From Desulfovibrio sp. (GTDB lineage Bacteria > Desulfobacterota > Desulfovibrionia > Desulfovibrionales > Desulfovibrionaceae), in NCBI GenBank assembly GCA_031279825.1, contig JAITHT010000081.1:89747-153746 (forward strand): a stretch of 64,000 nucleotides of DNA, written 5' to 3'. A program made the position numbers and the translations under genes. Below are positions 1 through 7,661 of this stretch, piece after piece (within the stretch, counting starts at the first letter, position 1; each line of letters opens with the position of its first letter). The notes beneath the pieces are model-generated. The model was given only the letters and a program-made list of their open reading frames with translations, was not told the DNA's origin and did no database searches.

Positions 1-953
1 CGCTGGGCATAGGCTTTCATGCACGCCAGAGCCGCTGTGGGGCCCACGCGTTCTGTCCAGTTGGTGGAAGAAATAAATGTTTTCTGCGCGGCCTGCATGA
101 CAGACGCTTTGCCAATGACGGCGGCAATGGCGTAGCCGTTGCCCAAAGCCTTGGAAAATACCGCCATGTCAGGCTGGACCTTGTGCAGAACAAGATGCGC
201 CCCCCCCAGACAATAGCGAAAGCCAGAGGAAACTTCGTCCATAATGAGCGCCGCGCCGGTATCGTCCGCCATTTGCCTTACGGCTTCAATAAAACCGGGA
301 GCGGGCATTTCGGAACGGACAGGTTCCATAACAATAGCGGCCAATTGTTTGCCGTGTTTGGCAACTATGGCATGAAGCTCATCCGGATGGTTGTAACGGA
401 ACGGGTAGCACGTTCCCTGAAGTCCGCGCGGCACACCTGATGGCGCGAGGCCTGGAATAAGGTGCCCGTCCAGCGCGGAGTCTTCCGCCAGGTTGGCGGA
501 CAGATACCAGTCGCTCCAGCCGTGGTAGCCGCAAAATGCCGCGACATCACGCCCGGTATGCGCTCTGGCGATGCGCACGGCAATGCTTAGCGCCTCTCCG
601 CCACCTCGGGCATACCGCACCATGTCTGCCCAAGGGTGAACATCGCACAGAAGGTCGGCCAGTTCCACCTCTTCCGGGCAGTTGAGGGAACAGGCCACGC
701 CGCCACGGATAGCCCGTGTGACGGCATCATCCACTTCGTCATCAGCGTAGCCCAATACGCAGGCGCCGATGCCGCCGATAGACATGTCGAGGTATTCCCT
801 GCCATCCAGGTCCCACACTTTCGCGCCTTTGGCCTTGCTGTAGTATCCAGGCCAAATACCAAGAGAAAACATGTCCGGGCGTTTGGACAACAGTTGCGTC
901 ATGCCGGGTATGCGCTTACGGCCTTGAGTCTGGAGCTGTATGGATTGAGACAT
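1..953 (-). CDS. Class III PLP aminotransferase, GSA-aminomutase-like (3' end cut by window)
   Basis: The reading frame is open from an ATG at 953 to the window edge, so the C-terminus is missing. It begins MSQSIQLQTQGRK and contains class III aminotransferase landmarks: an AFCGYHGWSDW segment, an IMDEV segment (the cofactor-binding Asp) and the FSKALGNG motif carrying the PLP-binding lysine, then TNWTERVGPTAALA as in glutamate-1-semialdehyde aminomutase relatives. The family moves amino groups using pyridoxal phosphate. The neighbouring aldo-keto reductase and methyltransferase remnant suggest surface-sugar modification rather than heme synthesis, but that is inference. The next gene upstream (on the minus strand) ends only 5 bp before this start, so the two are probably one operon. 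Confidence 0.85.
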   Translation of the reverse strand, partial: MSQSIQLQTQGRKRIPGMTQLLSKRPDMFSLGIWPGYYSKAKGAKVWDLDGREYLDMSIGGIGACVLGYADDEVDDAVTRAIRGGVACSLNCPEEVELADLLCDVHPWADMVRYARGGGEALSIAVRIARAHTGRDVAAFCGYHGWSDWYLSANLAEDSALDGHLIPGLAPSGVPRGLQGTCYPFRYNHPDELHAIVAKHGKQLAAIVMEPVRSEMPAPGFIEAVRQMADDTGAALIMDEVSSGFRYCLGGAHLVLHKVQPDMAVFSKALGNGYAIAAVIGKASVMQAAQKTFISSTNWTERVGPTAALACMKAYAQ

Positions 954-958
954 GTCGC

Positions 959-1852
959 TTACCTTCGCCAAAGGGCGGGGTTGAGAAGCTCTGGAAACTG
1001 AGGGGGAAAAATGGCGTCAAGTTCCTGATATAGCGTGGTTGGAAGGGTAGCGCCCCGCACGGCAAAGTCAATATTTTGTCTTACTTGATCGGCGGTTTCA
1101 GCGCCAAAGAGGATATAGCTCTCAGGGTAGCGTTGCAACATCCAGCCCAAGGCCCCTTGAAGCGATGCGCAGCCATGTAACGCGCAAGTCTGGCGCAGTT
1201 CCGTGAGATACGGAGCCAGGGCGGAAAGTGTCGCGGGGAGTCGCTTTGGCGGCATACCCAAGACACCCTGAAGAAAAACAGAGCGAATGTGCAGTTCTTT
1301 GCCAGTCTTGCGGGCTGCCTCAAAAATTCCGGCAGCCGCGAATCTGCGGTCGAAAAGGCTGGCGGGAATTTGCACCACGGAAAGGAGCGGGTGCTCCAGG
1401 GCCCGCAACGCAGCTTCGGGGGTATAAACAGATACCCCCAGGCGCTCAACCGCGCCTTGATCCAAAAACTCTTTCATGACCTCCCCTTGCCAATCATCAA
1501 GCAGGGGAAGTTGATCTTCACGATGGAGCATGAGGCAATAGAGTTTTTTTACACCTAGCGTAAGCAGCGACTGCGTGATGGACGCCCGTAAGTCCGGGGC
1601 GTCAGCAGGGAGCGTGGGCGCAAGCTTGGTAATTATGCGGGCTGCTTTTGTAGCGTTGCAATGCCGCAGCGCAGTCCCCAAAATAGATTCACTGTTGCCG
1701 TAGACTTGCGCTGTGTCAAAATGCGTAATGCCGGCATCCCAGGTGGTACGGACAATGCTGTTGGCTTCTTGCTGTTCCGGCCGGCCGGTCGTGTTGGCTA
1801 TGCCGTAGGCTTGACCCAGCTGCGCTGTGCCGAGGATGAGGGGTGCGGGCAT
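959..1852 (-). CDS. Aldo/keto reductase family oxidoreductase
   Basis: A 297-residue TIM-barrel aldo/keto reductase. It has the NAD(P)-dependent family landmarks: LGTAQLGQAYG near the N-terminus, FDTAQVYG with catalytic Asp and Tyr (about residues 45-52), ITKLAP with the catalytic Lys (about 75) and MLHRED with the catalytic His (about 109). The family reduces carbonyls on sugars and other small molecules. It lies 5 bp upstream of the aminotransferase gene in the same direction. Reductase plus PLP aminotransferase pairs occur in deoxy-amino-sugar or nonulosonate pathways. The substrate cannot be read from sequence. No clear Shine-Dalgarno precedes the ATG, and the region upstream is decayed. 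Confidence 0.85.
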   Translation of the reverse strand: MPAPLILGTAQLGQAYGIANTTGRPEQQEANSIVRTTWDAGITHFDTAQVYGNSESILGTALRHCNATKAARIITKLAPTLPADAPDLRASITQSLLTLGVKKLYCLMLHREDQLPLLDDWQGEVMKEFLDQGAVERLGVSVYTPEAALRALEHPLLSVVQIPASLFDRRFAAAGIFEAARKTGKELHIRSVFLQGVLGMPPKRLPATLSALAPYLTELRQTCALHGCASLQGALGWMLQRYPESYILFGAETADQVRQNIDFAVRGATLPTTLYQELDAIFPPQFPELLNPALWRR

Positions 1853-1908
1853 GTCATATCCATTTTACTCGTTCCACCTTGAGAAGAGGCGGCGCGAATT
1901 CTACAGAA

Positions 1909-2268
1909 CTACTGCTTTATTGCGCTACACACCACGAACTCAAAGTATTCCGCGCGAGCACGGTATGTGCGTCCGACCAGTTCCAGGCTGCTTATGACGA
2001 AACCTTCAGACCCCAGCAGTGCCGGGGCGCTCGCCGGATCAAGAAAGCGGAATGGGTATAAGTTGCCATAATATGGCGAATTTTTCCTCTTGATGCCATC
2101 AAGGGTATATGAATCAAGCAAGGTAGCTGGAGCATGTTCGATAAATGCATCACAATTGGTGGAAGGAGTATAGAAAAAGAGAAAACCGCCTGGCTTGAGG
2201 ACGCGATAAGCTTCTCGAAGAAAAGTATGAAATTCGGATACAGCTCCTCTCCTGAACAGCGTGATAAT
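1909..2268 (-). pseudogene. 5'-truncated SAM-dependent methyltransferase remnant
   Basis: An open frame reads IITLFRRGAVSEFHTFL, then LREAYRVLKPGGFLFFYTP, then a C-terminal part ending FVVCSAIKQ. The RVLKPGG strand-turn is the classic motif following the acidic loop of class I methyltransferases. The frame is closed upstream by TAG at 2269-2271, exactly where the conserved Asp of the D-I-I-T-L-F segment should be, and no SAM-binding glycine loop exists upstream. The N-terminal half is therefore gone, and what follows upstream is a toxin-antitoxin module. It probably belonged to the same sugar cluster as the two genes downstream. Confidence 0.65.
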
Positions 2269-2354
2269 CTACCTTAATGCAAACTATTTTTCAAGCCTGT
2301 GGGGCATAGTGTGTATAAGGAACCGCTGATTTCGATATTGAGAGCCGTGTAAAC

Positions 2355-2675
2355 CTACCGCGCTAACCGTTCCGGTAGTAATTGGGCAATATTTCGCCGT
2401 CCGTCTAAAACAGCCACAATCCACACATCCCCATCCACCACGCGATAGAAAATACGCCAAGGATAGCACTGTAACTCACGGAACAGAGTTATCCCCGCCG
2501 ACAATAGCTCCGGTGGATATTTGCCTCGCTCCGGCAGCGTATTCAATGACTGGACGGCGGCATCCAGTTCTTCCACCAACCTTTCCGCAACCTCAAGCCC
2601 CTCCGCCCCAAGCAGATACTCAAAAATAGCGGCAATGTCGGTATCGGCCTCCGGCGCGACATGCACTTTAGCCAC
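2355..2675 (-). CDS. RelE/ParE-family toxin
   Basis: A 106-residue protein starting at a GTG (2675) that overlaps the last codons of the antitoxin gene. It reads MAKVHVAPEADTDIAAIFEYL and contains the family pattern of an N-terminal helix pair, LNTLPERGKYPPEL, then RELQCYPWRIFYRV and a C-terminal VLDGRRN strand with basic residues. RelE/ParE toxins are small mRNases or gyrase inhibitors held inactive by the cognate antitoxin. The longer open frame back to 2792 is antitoxin coding sequence in another frame, so I reject that start. The overlap with the antitoxin gene implies translational coupling. Confidence 0.85.
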   Translation of the reverse strand: MAKVHVAPEADTDIAAIFEYLLGAEGLEVAERLVEELDAAVQSLNTLPERGKYPPELLSAGITLFRELQCYPWRIFYRVVDGDVWIVAVLDGRRNIAQLLPERLAR

Positions 2676-2955
2676 GGCGTTCTTTCTCCTCACGGATTCT
2701 CTCCCGCAGCCGTTGGAATACCGTTTCAGCCGGGATGCCCTTGCCCTCTTCAATACTCTTGCTTCCCATTGAAAGGATTTTGAGCAGGGCAAGACTTTCC
2801 TGCATGTTGTCGTAATCTTTCACGCCCATAAGCACGGCGGATGCCTCGCCGTTCTGGGTAATGACCACAGGGCCGGATGTATTGACCTGCTCAAGCACCT
2901 TGCCGGTGTTGGCCTTCACATAACTGATAGGCTTAATGTCTTCGCTTAGGCGCAT
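2668..2955 (-). CDS. Phd/YefM-family antitoxin
   Basis: A 95-residue protein beginning MRLSEDIKPISYVKANTGKVL, with the Phd/YefM fold signature ITQNGEASAVLMGVKDYDNM in its N-terminal DNA-binding half and a charged, probably disordered C-terminal tail (RERIREEKERRG) that would bind the toxin. A GGGAGG Shine-Dalgarno sits 4 bases before the ATG. It precedes the RelE-like toxin with overlap. Such antitoxins repress their own promoter. A fitting promoter and a 12-bp palindrome lie just upstream at 2985-3013. Confidence 0.9.
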   Translation of the reverse strand: MRLSEDIKPISYVKANTGKVLEQVNTSGPVVITQNGEASAVLMGVKDYDNMQESLALLKILSMGSKSIEEGKGIPAETVFQRLRERIREEKERRG

Positions 2956-2984
2956 AATGCCTCCCGTAATTAATGCCAGGGCTA

Positions 2985-3013
2985 AATTTAGACTGAATTC
3001 AGTGCCAAGTCAA
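2985..3013 (-). promoter_or_regulatory. Sigma70-like promoter with palindromic operator for the toxin-antitoxin pair
   Basis: On the minus strand a -35 TTGACT (3013-3008) and -10 TAAATT (2990-2985) are separated by exactly 17 bases. The spacer holds a perfect 12-bp palindrome, ACTGAATTCAGT, at 2992-3003. The position suits autorepression by the Phd/YefM antitoxin. Direct reading gives the motif; the regulator assignment is inference. Confidence 0.6.
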
Positions 3014-3535
3014 TCGGACAACGCGGAATGCAGCTTACTGATGCGGTTGGCGTATCACGCGCGGGCATGAATCTACGCCGAACATTCTACCGCTGTCGTA
3101 TTCCCCAAAAGGAGCATCCCATGCCTGACAACGGCCCCAAAGAGCTTTTTACCAATCTGCCGACACACGTTTCCTTTTCTCTTAATCCTCAAAAGCAAAG
3201 GCCGTGAGGGCTTTGCTGGTTCACAAGCATGGAGGGGAGCCTTATCGATGTAGACACCCTCTGGCGCGAAACTTTTGACGCCTCAGAAGAAGAAATCGCT
3301 TTTCCCAACAGCCGCGACAAGACGCGAAGGTTCTTGTCCAGGCGTAAACTTTTTGGCCTTCCTTATTCGACGTCGCTGAAGCCGGCCTGTTTCATTGGCG
3401 CCTCCCATGGATGGGGAGAGTATAATGAAAATGCAACGTGTTGGCGATCATATACTGGGGATTAAATCAGCGGTTCCCTAAGAGTGGGCCAACTTTGATC
3501 CTACAGCCCGCTCCGTGTAATGCGGAGAGGATTGC
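3014..3535. other. 522-bp stretch with no convincing gene
   Basis: Only short frames are found. One at 3121-3207 on the plus strand has a good AAGGAG ribosome site and reads MPDNGPKELFTNLPTHV before stopping after 28 codons. Another at 3229-3465 (78 codons) has no recognisable domain. The region looks like decayed coding DNA between the toxin-antitoxin module and the mod genes. Confidence 0.5.
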
Positions 3536-3577
3536 AAAAAAAAAAGCGTTCACCCTTTTGTGGAAAAGGGTGAACGC
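3536..3577 (-). terminator. Rho-independent terminator of the mod operon
   Basis: A 14-bp perfect stem pairs GCGTTCACCCTTTT (3546-3559) with its complement at 3564-3577 around a 4-base loop. Read on the minus strand it is followed by a run of about ten T (plus-strand A run 3536-3545). It lies 50 bases after the modA stop codon. Confidence 0.92.
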
Positions 3578-3627
3578 GATACCGGCGATCCTCGGCCGGC
3601 GTGGAAATCATCCCTCAGTATGACGCG

Positions 3628-4392
3628 TTACGGTTGGCCGAATCCGTATTTGCCGAGGATCTCCCGGCCTTGCGGACCACGCACGAATTCTATGAACTTC
3701 GCGGCCTCTTCCTGGTGCGCGGAACCGGCCAGAGGGGCTATAGGGTACTTGACCGAGTTTTCCTGCCCCAGAAGCAGGGCTATGGCGACCTCGTCCTTTT
3801 TCAGCATGGCGTCTGTTCTGTAAACCACGCCGGCCTCAGCTTCCCCTCTGGATACATAATCCAATACCTGGCGCACGTTTTCGGCCATAACCATACGATC
3901 CGCAAGCGTGTTCCATACTCCGTCCAGAGCTTTGCGCGCATAGCGTCCGGCGGGCACGGACTCCGGGTTGCCGACGGCTATTTTTTTGATCCCGGATTGG
4001 GCCAGATCTTTCGGCGTATTGATACGGATGTTCAGTGAAGACGGCACGATGACGACAAGATCATTGACGGCGAACACTATGGGAGTGCCGGCCTTTATTT
4101 TGCCGAGGTCAACGGCCTTCTGCATCGTGGCTTCGTCCGCGCTGGCAAAAACATCCATCGGCGCGCCCTGTTCGATTTGGCGCAGCAGCACGCCGCTGGC
4201 CGCGTAGTTGGTCTGGATCACATCCCGGGTATGTGTTTTATACGCTTTGATGATATCATCAAAAGCGTTGGTCAGGCTGGCGGCCGCCGCAACCAGCACA
4301 TCCGCCCCCCATGCCTTTGAAGCCGCATTTACGGAAAACATAGCTACTGCGAGTATACATGCCATACCGACTTTGCGTATACGCCTGTTCAT
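3628..4392 (-). CDS. modA: Molybdate ABC transporter, periplasmic binding protein
   Basis: A 254-residue secreted binding protein. The N-terminus (MNRRIRKVGMACILAVAMF to about residue 28) is a signal peptide. The mature part has the ModA hallmarks VLVAAAASLTNAFDDIIKAY, then NYAASGVLLRQIEQGAPMDVF, VPAGRYARKAL and GVVYRTDAM, whose serine and backbone contacts bind the oxyanion. It delivers molybdate (possibly tungstate) to ModBC. An AGGAGG ribosome site lies 10 bases before the ATG. It is the last gene of modB-modC-modA, separated from modC by 172 bases, and is followed by a strong terminator. Having the binding protein last is the reverse of the common modABC order. Confidence 0.93.
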   Translation of the reverse strand: MNRRIRKVGMACILAVAMFSVNAASKAWGADVLVAAAASLTNAFDDIIKAYKTHTRDVIQTNYAASGVLLRQIEQGAPMDVFASADEATMQKAVDLGKIKAGTPIVFAVNDLVVIVPSSLNIRINTPKDLAQSGIKKIAVGNPESVPAGRYARKALDGVWNTLADRMVMAENVRQVLDYVSRGEAEAGVVYRTDAMLKKDEVAIALLLGQENSVKYPIAPLAGSAHQEEAAKFIEFVRGPQGREILGKYGFGQP

Positions 4393-4564
4393 AACGGTGA
4401 TAACCTCCTGTTGTTTGGATAGAGCGCCTCAGTTTGCCGAGATCCTGTATCAGACCGTTTGTTCCGCTCAGATATGGGACCGTGGATGCCCACTCCCACA
4501 CAATGTTTTACTGGAAAATGCACACCGGTGCGCTACCTGTTGTTTTGCTGTATTGCACGTGTCA

Positions 4565-5284
4565 TCAATACACTTTGTCAAGGAGTTGCTCCTCAAGACT
4601 GGTGATCGAATCCCTCGGCATCGTTTCCACGATCCTCCCGTTTTTATAGAGCAGCACTGTTTCGGCAAAAACCGCGACGTCTTCCGGATCATGAGAAATG
4701 ATCATTGTCAGAGTCTCTATACCCGTGAGCAAGACGCGCAGTTCATTGCGCATCCGGCGGCGCAGCAAGGGATCCAGGGCGGAAAACGGTTCGTCTAAAA
4801 GAAGCATTTCCGGATCGGCGATCAAGGCTCTGGCCAAGGCGGTACGTTGGCGCTGACCGCCGGAGATGCTCTCCGGTTTTTGATCGGCCACAGCCCGCAA
4901 TTCAAAGCGTTCAATAAAAGACTCCACTTTTACGCTATCTTTTTGCGATACCCGTCGGGAAAAAAGACCACTCAGGGCAAAAGCGATGTTTTCGCGTACA
5001 CTCAAATGCGGAAATAGCGCGTAATCCTGAAACACGTATCCTATGCCGCGCCTAGCGGCCGGAACGGCAAGTTTCTTTACGGCGTTGAAAAGCGTGCGTC
5101 CTTTCAAGACGATTTTCCCGCCGTCAGGCGTTATAAGACCTGCAAGGCATTGAAAAGTAATGGATTTTCCGGATCCTGACGGCCCGAACAGTACCAGAGG
5201 CCCCTTATCGGCACGAAATTCGGCATCCAGGCGGAATTCGCCGTGTTTAGACGTAAAATGTTTTTTTATGGCGCATTCAAGCAT
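4565..5284 (-). CDS. modC: Molybdate ABC transporter, ATP-binding protein
   Basis: A 239-residue ABC ATPase with Walker A GPSGSGKS (residues 34-41), Q-loop (YVFQDYALFPHLSV), signature SISGGQRQR, Walker B MLLLDEPFSALD and a switch His (IISHD). Full-length ModC is typically about 350 residues with a C-terminal TOBE molybdate-sensing domain. This protein stops shortly after the H-loop, so that domain is absent and it cannot sense molybdate by itself. It starts 15 bases after modB ends and energises ModB for uptake. Confidence 0.92.
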   Translation of the reverse strand: MLECAIKKHFTSKHGEFRLDAEFRADKGPLVLFGPSGSGKSITFQCLAGLITPDGGKIVLKGRTLFNAVKKLAVPAARRGIGYVFQDYALFPHLSVRENIAFALSGLFSRRVSQKDSVKVESFIERFELRAVADQKPESISGGQRQRTALARALIADPEMLLLDEPFSALDPLLRRRMRNELRVLLTGIETLTMIISHDPEDVAVFAETVLLYKNGRIVETMPRDSITSLEEQLLDKVY

Positions 5285-5299
5285 GCCGGAGAAGAAGGT

Positions 5300-5998
5300 T
5301 TATGTTTTCGGACAGAAAAGCAGATTGGCGCTTACAAGAATGACGGCGCATATTACGGATGCCGTCAGGGCCAGGATCGTCGCCTGCGTATCGTGCCCGC
5401 CCTGAAAGTCTGCATAGATTGCCACGGCCAGGGTCTGGGTGCGCCCGGGAATATTGCCGGCCAACATCATGGTTGCTCCGAATTCTCCCATGCCCCTGGC
5501 AAACGACAGCAGGACGCCTGCCAATATGCCCCTGCGGGCCAGAGGCAGAGAAATACGCCAGAAAACCTTCCATTCCGTCGCGCCCAAAGTCCTGGCCGCT
5601 TTTTCCAGGTTGTGGTCGACTCCTGCCAGGGCTGCCTTGCAGGAGGTATACGTGAGCGGAAAGACCACCACAGTGGCCGCGATAATCACGCCGGCAGGAC
5701 TGAATACCAGACTGACTCCCATGCCGGACAGCCATCCGCCGAGAAGCCCTTGCTTGCCCAGCAGCAGGATAAGATAGTACCCGATGACCGTAGGAGGCAG
5801 CACCAAGGGCAGAGTAAACAGGGCGTCCACGAACGACAGACGCCGGCGCCCGCTCCGGTTTATGAACCAAGCGGACGCCAGTCCGATAAGCAGGGAAATG
5901 GCGGCCGCCAGGAAGGAGCTTTTCATCGACAGCGCTATAGCGGTCATTCTGGGACCGCCGGGCGCGAAAATAAGCGCGAGCGAGTCAAGCATGTCCAT
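5300..5998 (-). CDS. modB: Molybdate ABC transporter, permease
   Basis: A 232-residue integral membrane protein with about five hydrophobic helices and the binding-protein-dependent permease signature EKAARTLGATEWKVFWRISLPLA, the cytoplasmic EAA loop that docks on ModC. LPLVLPPTVIGYYLI is typical of ModB. It is the first gene of the minus-strand mod operon and is divergent from the XRE-PBP regulator gene at 6346, with a hairpin repeat (6100-6213) in between. Confidence 0.93.
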   Translation of the reverse strand: MDMLDSLALIFAPGGPRMTAIALSMKSSFLAAAISLLIGLASAWFINRSGRRRLSFVDALFTLPLVLPPTVIGYYLILLLGKQGLLGGWLSGMGVSLVFSPAGVIIAATVVVFPLTYTSCKAALAGVDHNLEKAARTLGATEWKVFWRISLPLARRGILAGVLLSFARGMGEFGATMMLAGNIPGRTQTLAVAIYADFQGGHDTQATILALTASVICAVILVSANLLFCPKT

Positions 5999-6099
5999 GG
6001 GACGAATTGTTGCCTACATCAGGCATATGTCGTTTTTCCTAATATGTATTTATTACAAGTGATTTCATACATAGGCCAATGGCCTGTACATGAGGATCG

Positions 6100-6213
6100 C
6101 TTCGCCGAAAAACGCGATTTTCGGCTTGCTCACGCCACTTGTGGCGGCGCGCCGGACTTTCGTCCGGCGTTGGAAGTCATTTCATAGTGAATAGTGAATT
6201 ATGAAATGACTTC
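6100..6213. repeat. Stacked-hairpin intergenic repeat, copy R1
   Basis: Three hairpins and a long terminal inverted repeat follow one another. The first pairs GCCGAAAA with TTTTCGGC (6104-6125). The second is a CGCCAC/GTGGCG hairpin. The third pairs CGCCGGAC with GTCCGGCG around TTTC (6150-6169). The last pairs GAAGTCATTTCAT (6173-6185) with ATGAAATGACTTC (6201-6213). A nearly identical unit occurs at 27571-27680, and its first hairpins recur at 52323-52372. It sits between divergent modB and the XRE-PBP gene. Confidence 0.8.
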
Positions 6214-6345
6214 TCATGTAATGACGTGTAAAAGCGTCATTGTCGGACACTACACGCCTGTGTTACCCTTTGTCAAGGATGAAGGGGAAAACGGCAAAAA
6301 CTTCCGTACGGGTGTCCGCTCAACCGGACTCAAAGGGGGGATGGC

Positions 6346-7452
6346 GTGCCTGAATCATATCCCGGCATTCGTTGCGCATTGAAGAAATATCGCCGGAACA
6401 AGGGTCTTTCCCAGGAGGAGTTGGCGTCTCTTGTCAACGTGCGCCGCCAGGCGATTTATGACATGGAATCCGGGAAATACCTGCCCAATACGGCTGTGGC
6501 GTTGCGTCTGGCCCGTGTCCTTGGCTGCACGGTGGAAATACTCTTTGCTGAGGAGCGGCCCGCCGCTCAGGGGGCCTTGCGCCTGCTCGGCGACGCGTCA
6601 TCTCCTTTTTCCAGGCTGGCGCTGGCAAAAGTGCGCGAAACGCTGGTGGGCATCCCTCTGGACGAGGACAGAGGATTGTCTTTTGAACTGCGTTCTTCCG
6701 ACGGCACAGTAAGCGGCGATAGGCAAGGGATTACGCTTCTGCCGGGAGCGGATCCGGAAAAAAACATCCTGATTTTAGGGTGCGATCCCGCTCTTTCCCT
6801 GTTGCGCGAGCATACGTCGCGTTTTGCCGCCGGATTGCGCGCGCATGCCATGTTCGCCTCCAGCGGCCGGGCTTTGCGGGTTCTGTCGGAAGGAGCCTCC
6901 CATGTCGCCGGCATCCATTTCCACAGCGACGGAAACGACGACGCCAATATGGCCGCCGTACGGGCGTATCTGCCGGGAGTTCCCTGCATTCTTGTCGCCT
7001 TTTCGCGGCAGGAGGAGGGTTTGATGGTAGCCGCCGGCAATCCGCTCGGCATACGGGGAGTGGAGGATCTTGCCCGTCCGGACCTGCGTTTTGCCGGCCG
7101 CGAGCAGGGGGCGGCGTTACGCGCTCTGCTGGACGCTTTGCTTACGCGGCAGAACATTCCTTCCGACATGGTGCACGGACGCCTGAGAGAGGTCCGCTCG
7201 CATTGCGAAGGGGCTTTTCATGTGGCCTGTAATGCGGCGGACGCCGCCACCGGCTTGCGCGTCATCGCAAAATCCTTCGGCCTTGACTTTATCCCCCTGG
7301 CCGTGACTTCTTACGATCTGGCTATTCCCAAGGATATCACGGCCCATCCGGGTGTGGACGCATTGCTTAATGTGTTGCAATCAGGAGAATTGCGGCGCGA
7401 ATTGCAGTCCTTGCCCGGCTATGACGTCTCCGAGACCGGCGCGGTGAGTTGA
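6346..7452 (+). CDS. XRE-family HTH plus substrate-binding (PBP-like) domain regulator
   Basis: A 368-residue fusion. Residues about 10-65 form an XRE helix-turn-helix (CALKKYRRNKGLSQEELASL, then RRQAIYDMESGKYLPN). The remainder resembles a PBP-like ligand domain of the kind attached to molybdate or other oxyanion sensors (VTSYDLAIPKDI near the end, VRAYLPGVPCILVAFSRQEEGLMVAAGNPLGI in the middle). The GTG start is 6 bases after an AAAGGGGGG ribosome site. It lies divergent from modBCA and upstream of the FmdE-MoCF and nap genes, so a molybdate-responsive regulator is the best inference. The ligand is not shown by sequence. Confidence 0.85.
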   Translation: MPESYPGIRCALKKYRRNKGLSQEELASLVNVRRQAIYDMESGKYLPNTAVALRLARVLGCTVEILFAEERPAAQGALRLLGDASSPFSRLALAKVRETLVGIPLDEDRGLSFELRSSDGTVSGDRQGITLLPGADPEKNILILGCDPALSLLREHTSRFAAGLRAHAMFASSGRALRVLSEGASHVAGIHFHSDGNDDANMAAVRAYLPGVPCILVAFSRQEEGLMVAAGNPLGIRGVEDLARPDLRFAGREQGAALRALLDALLTRQNIPSDMVHGRLREVRSHCEGAFHVACNAADAATGLRVIAKSFGLDFIPLAVTSYDLAIPKDITAHPGVDALLNVLQSGELRRELQSLPGYDVSETGAVS

Positions 7453-7579
7453 CGCTTCCCGCCGACCTGCATCGCGACACGCCCGGCAGGCCGCTCTCCC
7501 CCCTGTCATGGCTGAAAAATACACTTGTGCCTGAAGATTAATACGTATATAAAGAAGATGACTTCCTAAAAATCAATTG

Positions 7580-7598
7580 ACTATACTTCCTATATAGT
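7580..7598. promoter_or_regulatory. Candidate operator upstream of the FmdE-MoCF gene
   Basis: ACTATA (7580-7585) is repeated inverted as TATAGT (7593-7598) around a 7-base spacer, in an AT-rich stretch about 65 bases before the next start codon. The adjacent XRE-PBP protein could bind it, but that link is inference. Confidence 0.3.
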
Positions 7599-7661
7599 TA
7601 CAGGCGGAGCTTTTCACAGGCGAATTATCCACTTGATTATCTGCGCAACGGGGATGTCTCC

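Noticed and set aside
3229..3465. 78-codon frame as a gene
   Set aside because: No domain, no neighbours in operon, and it lies in a region with several interrupted frames.
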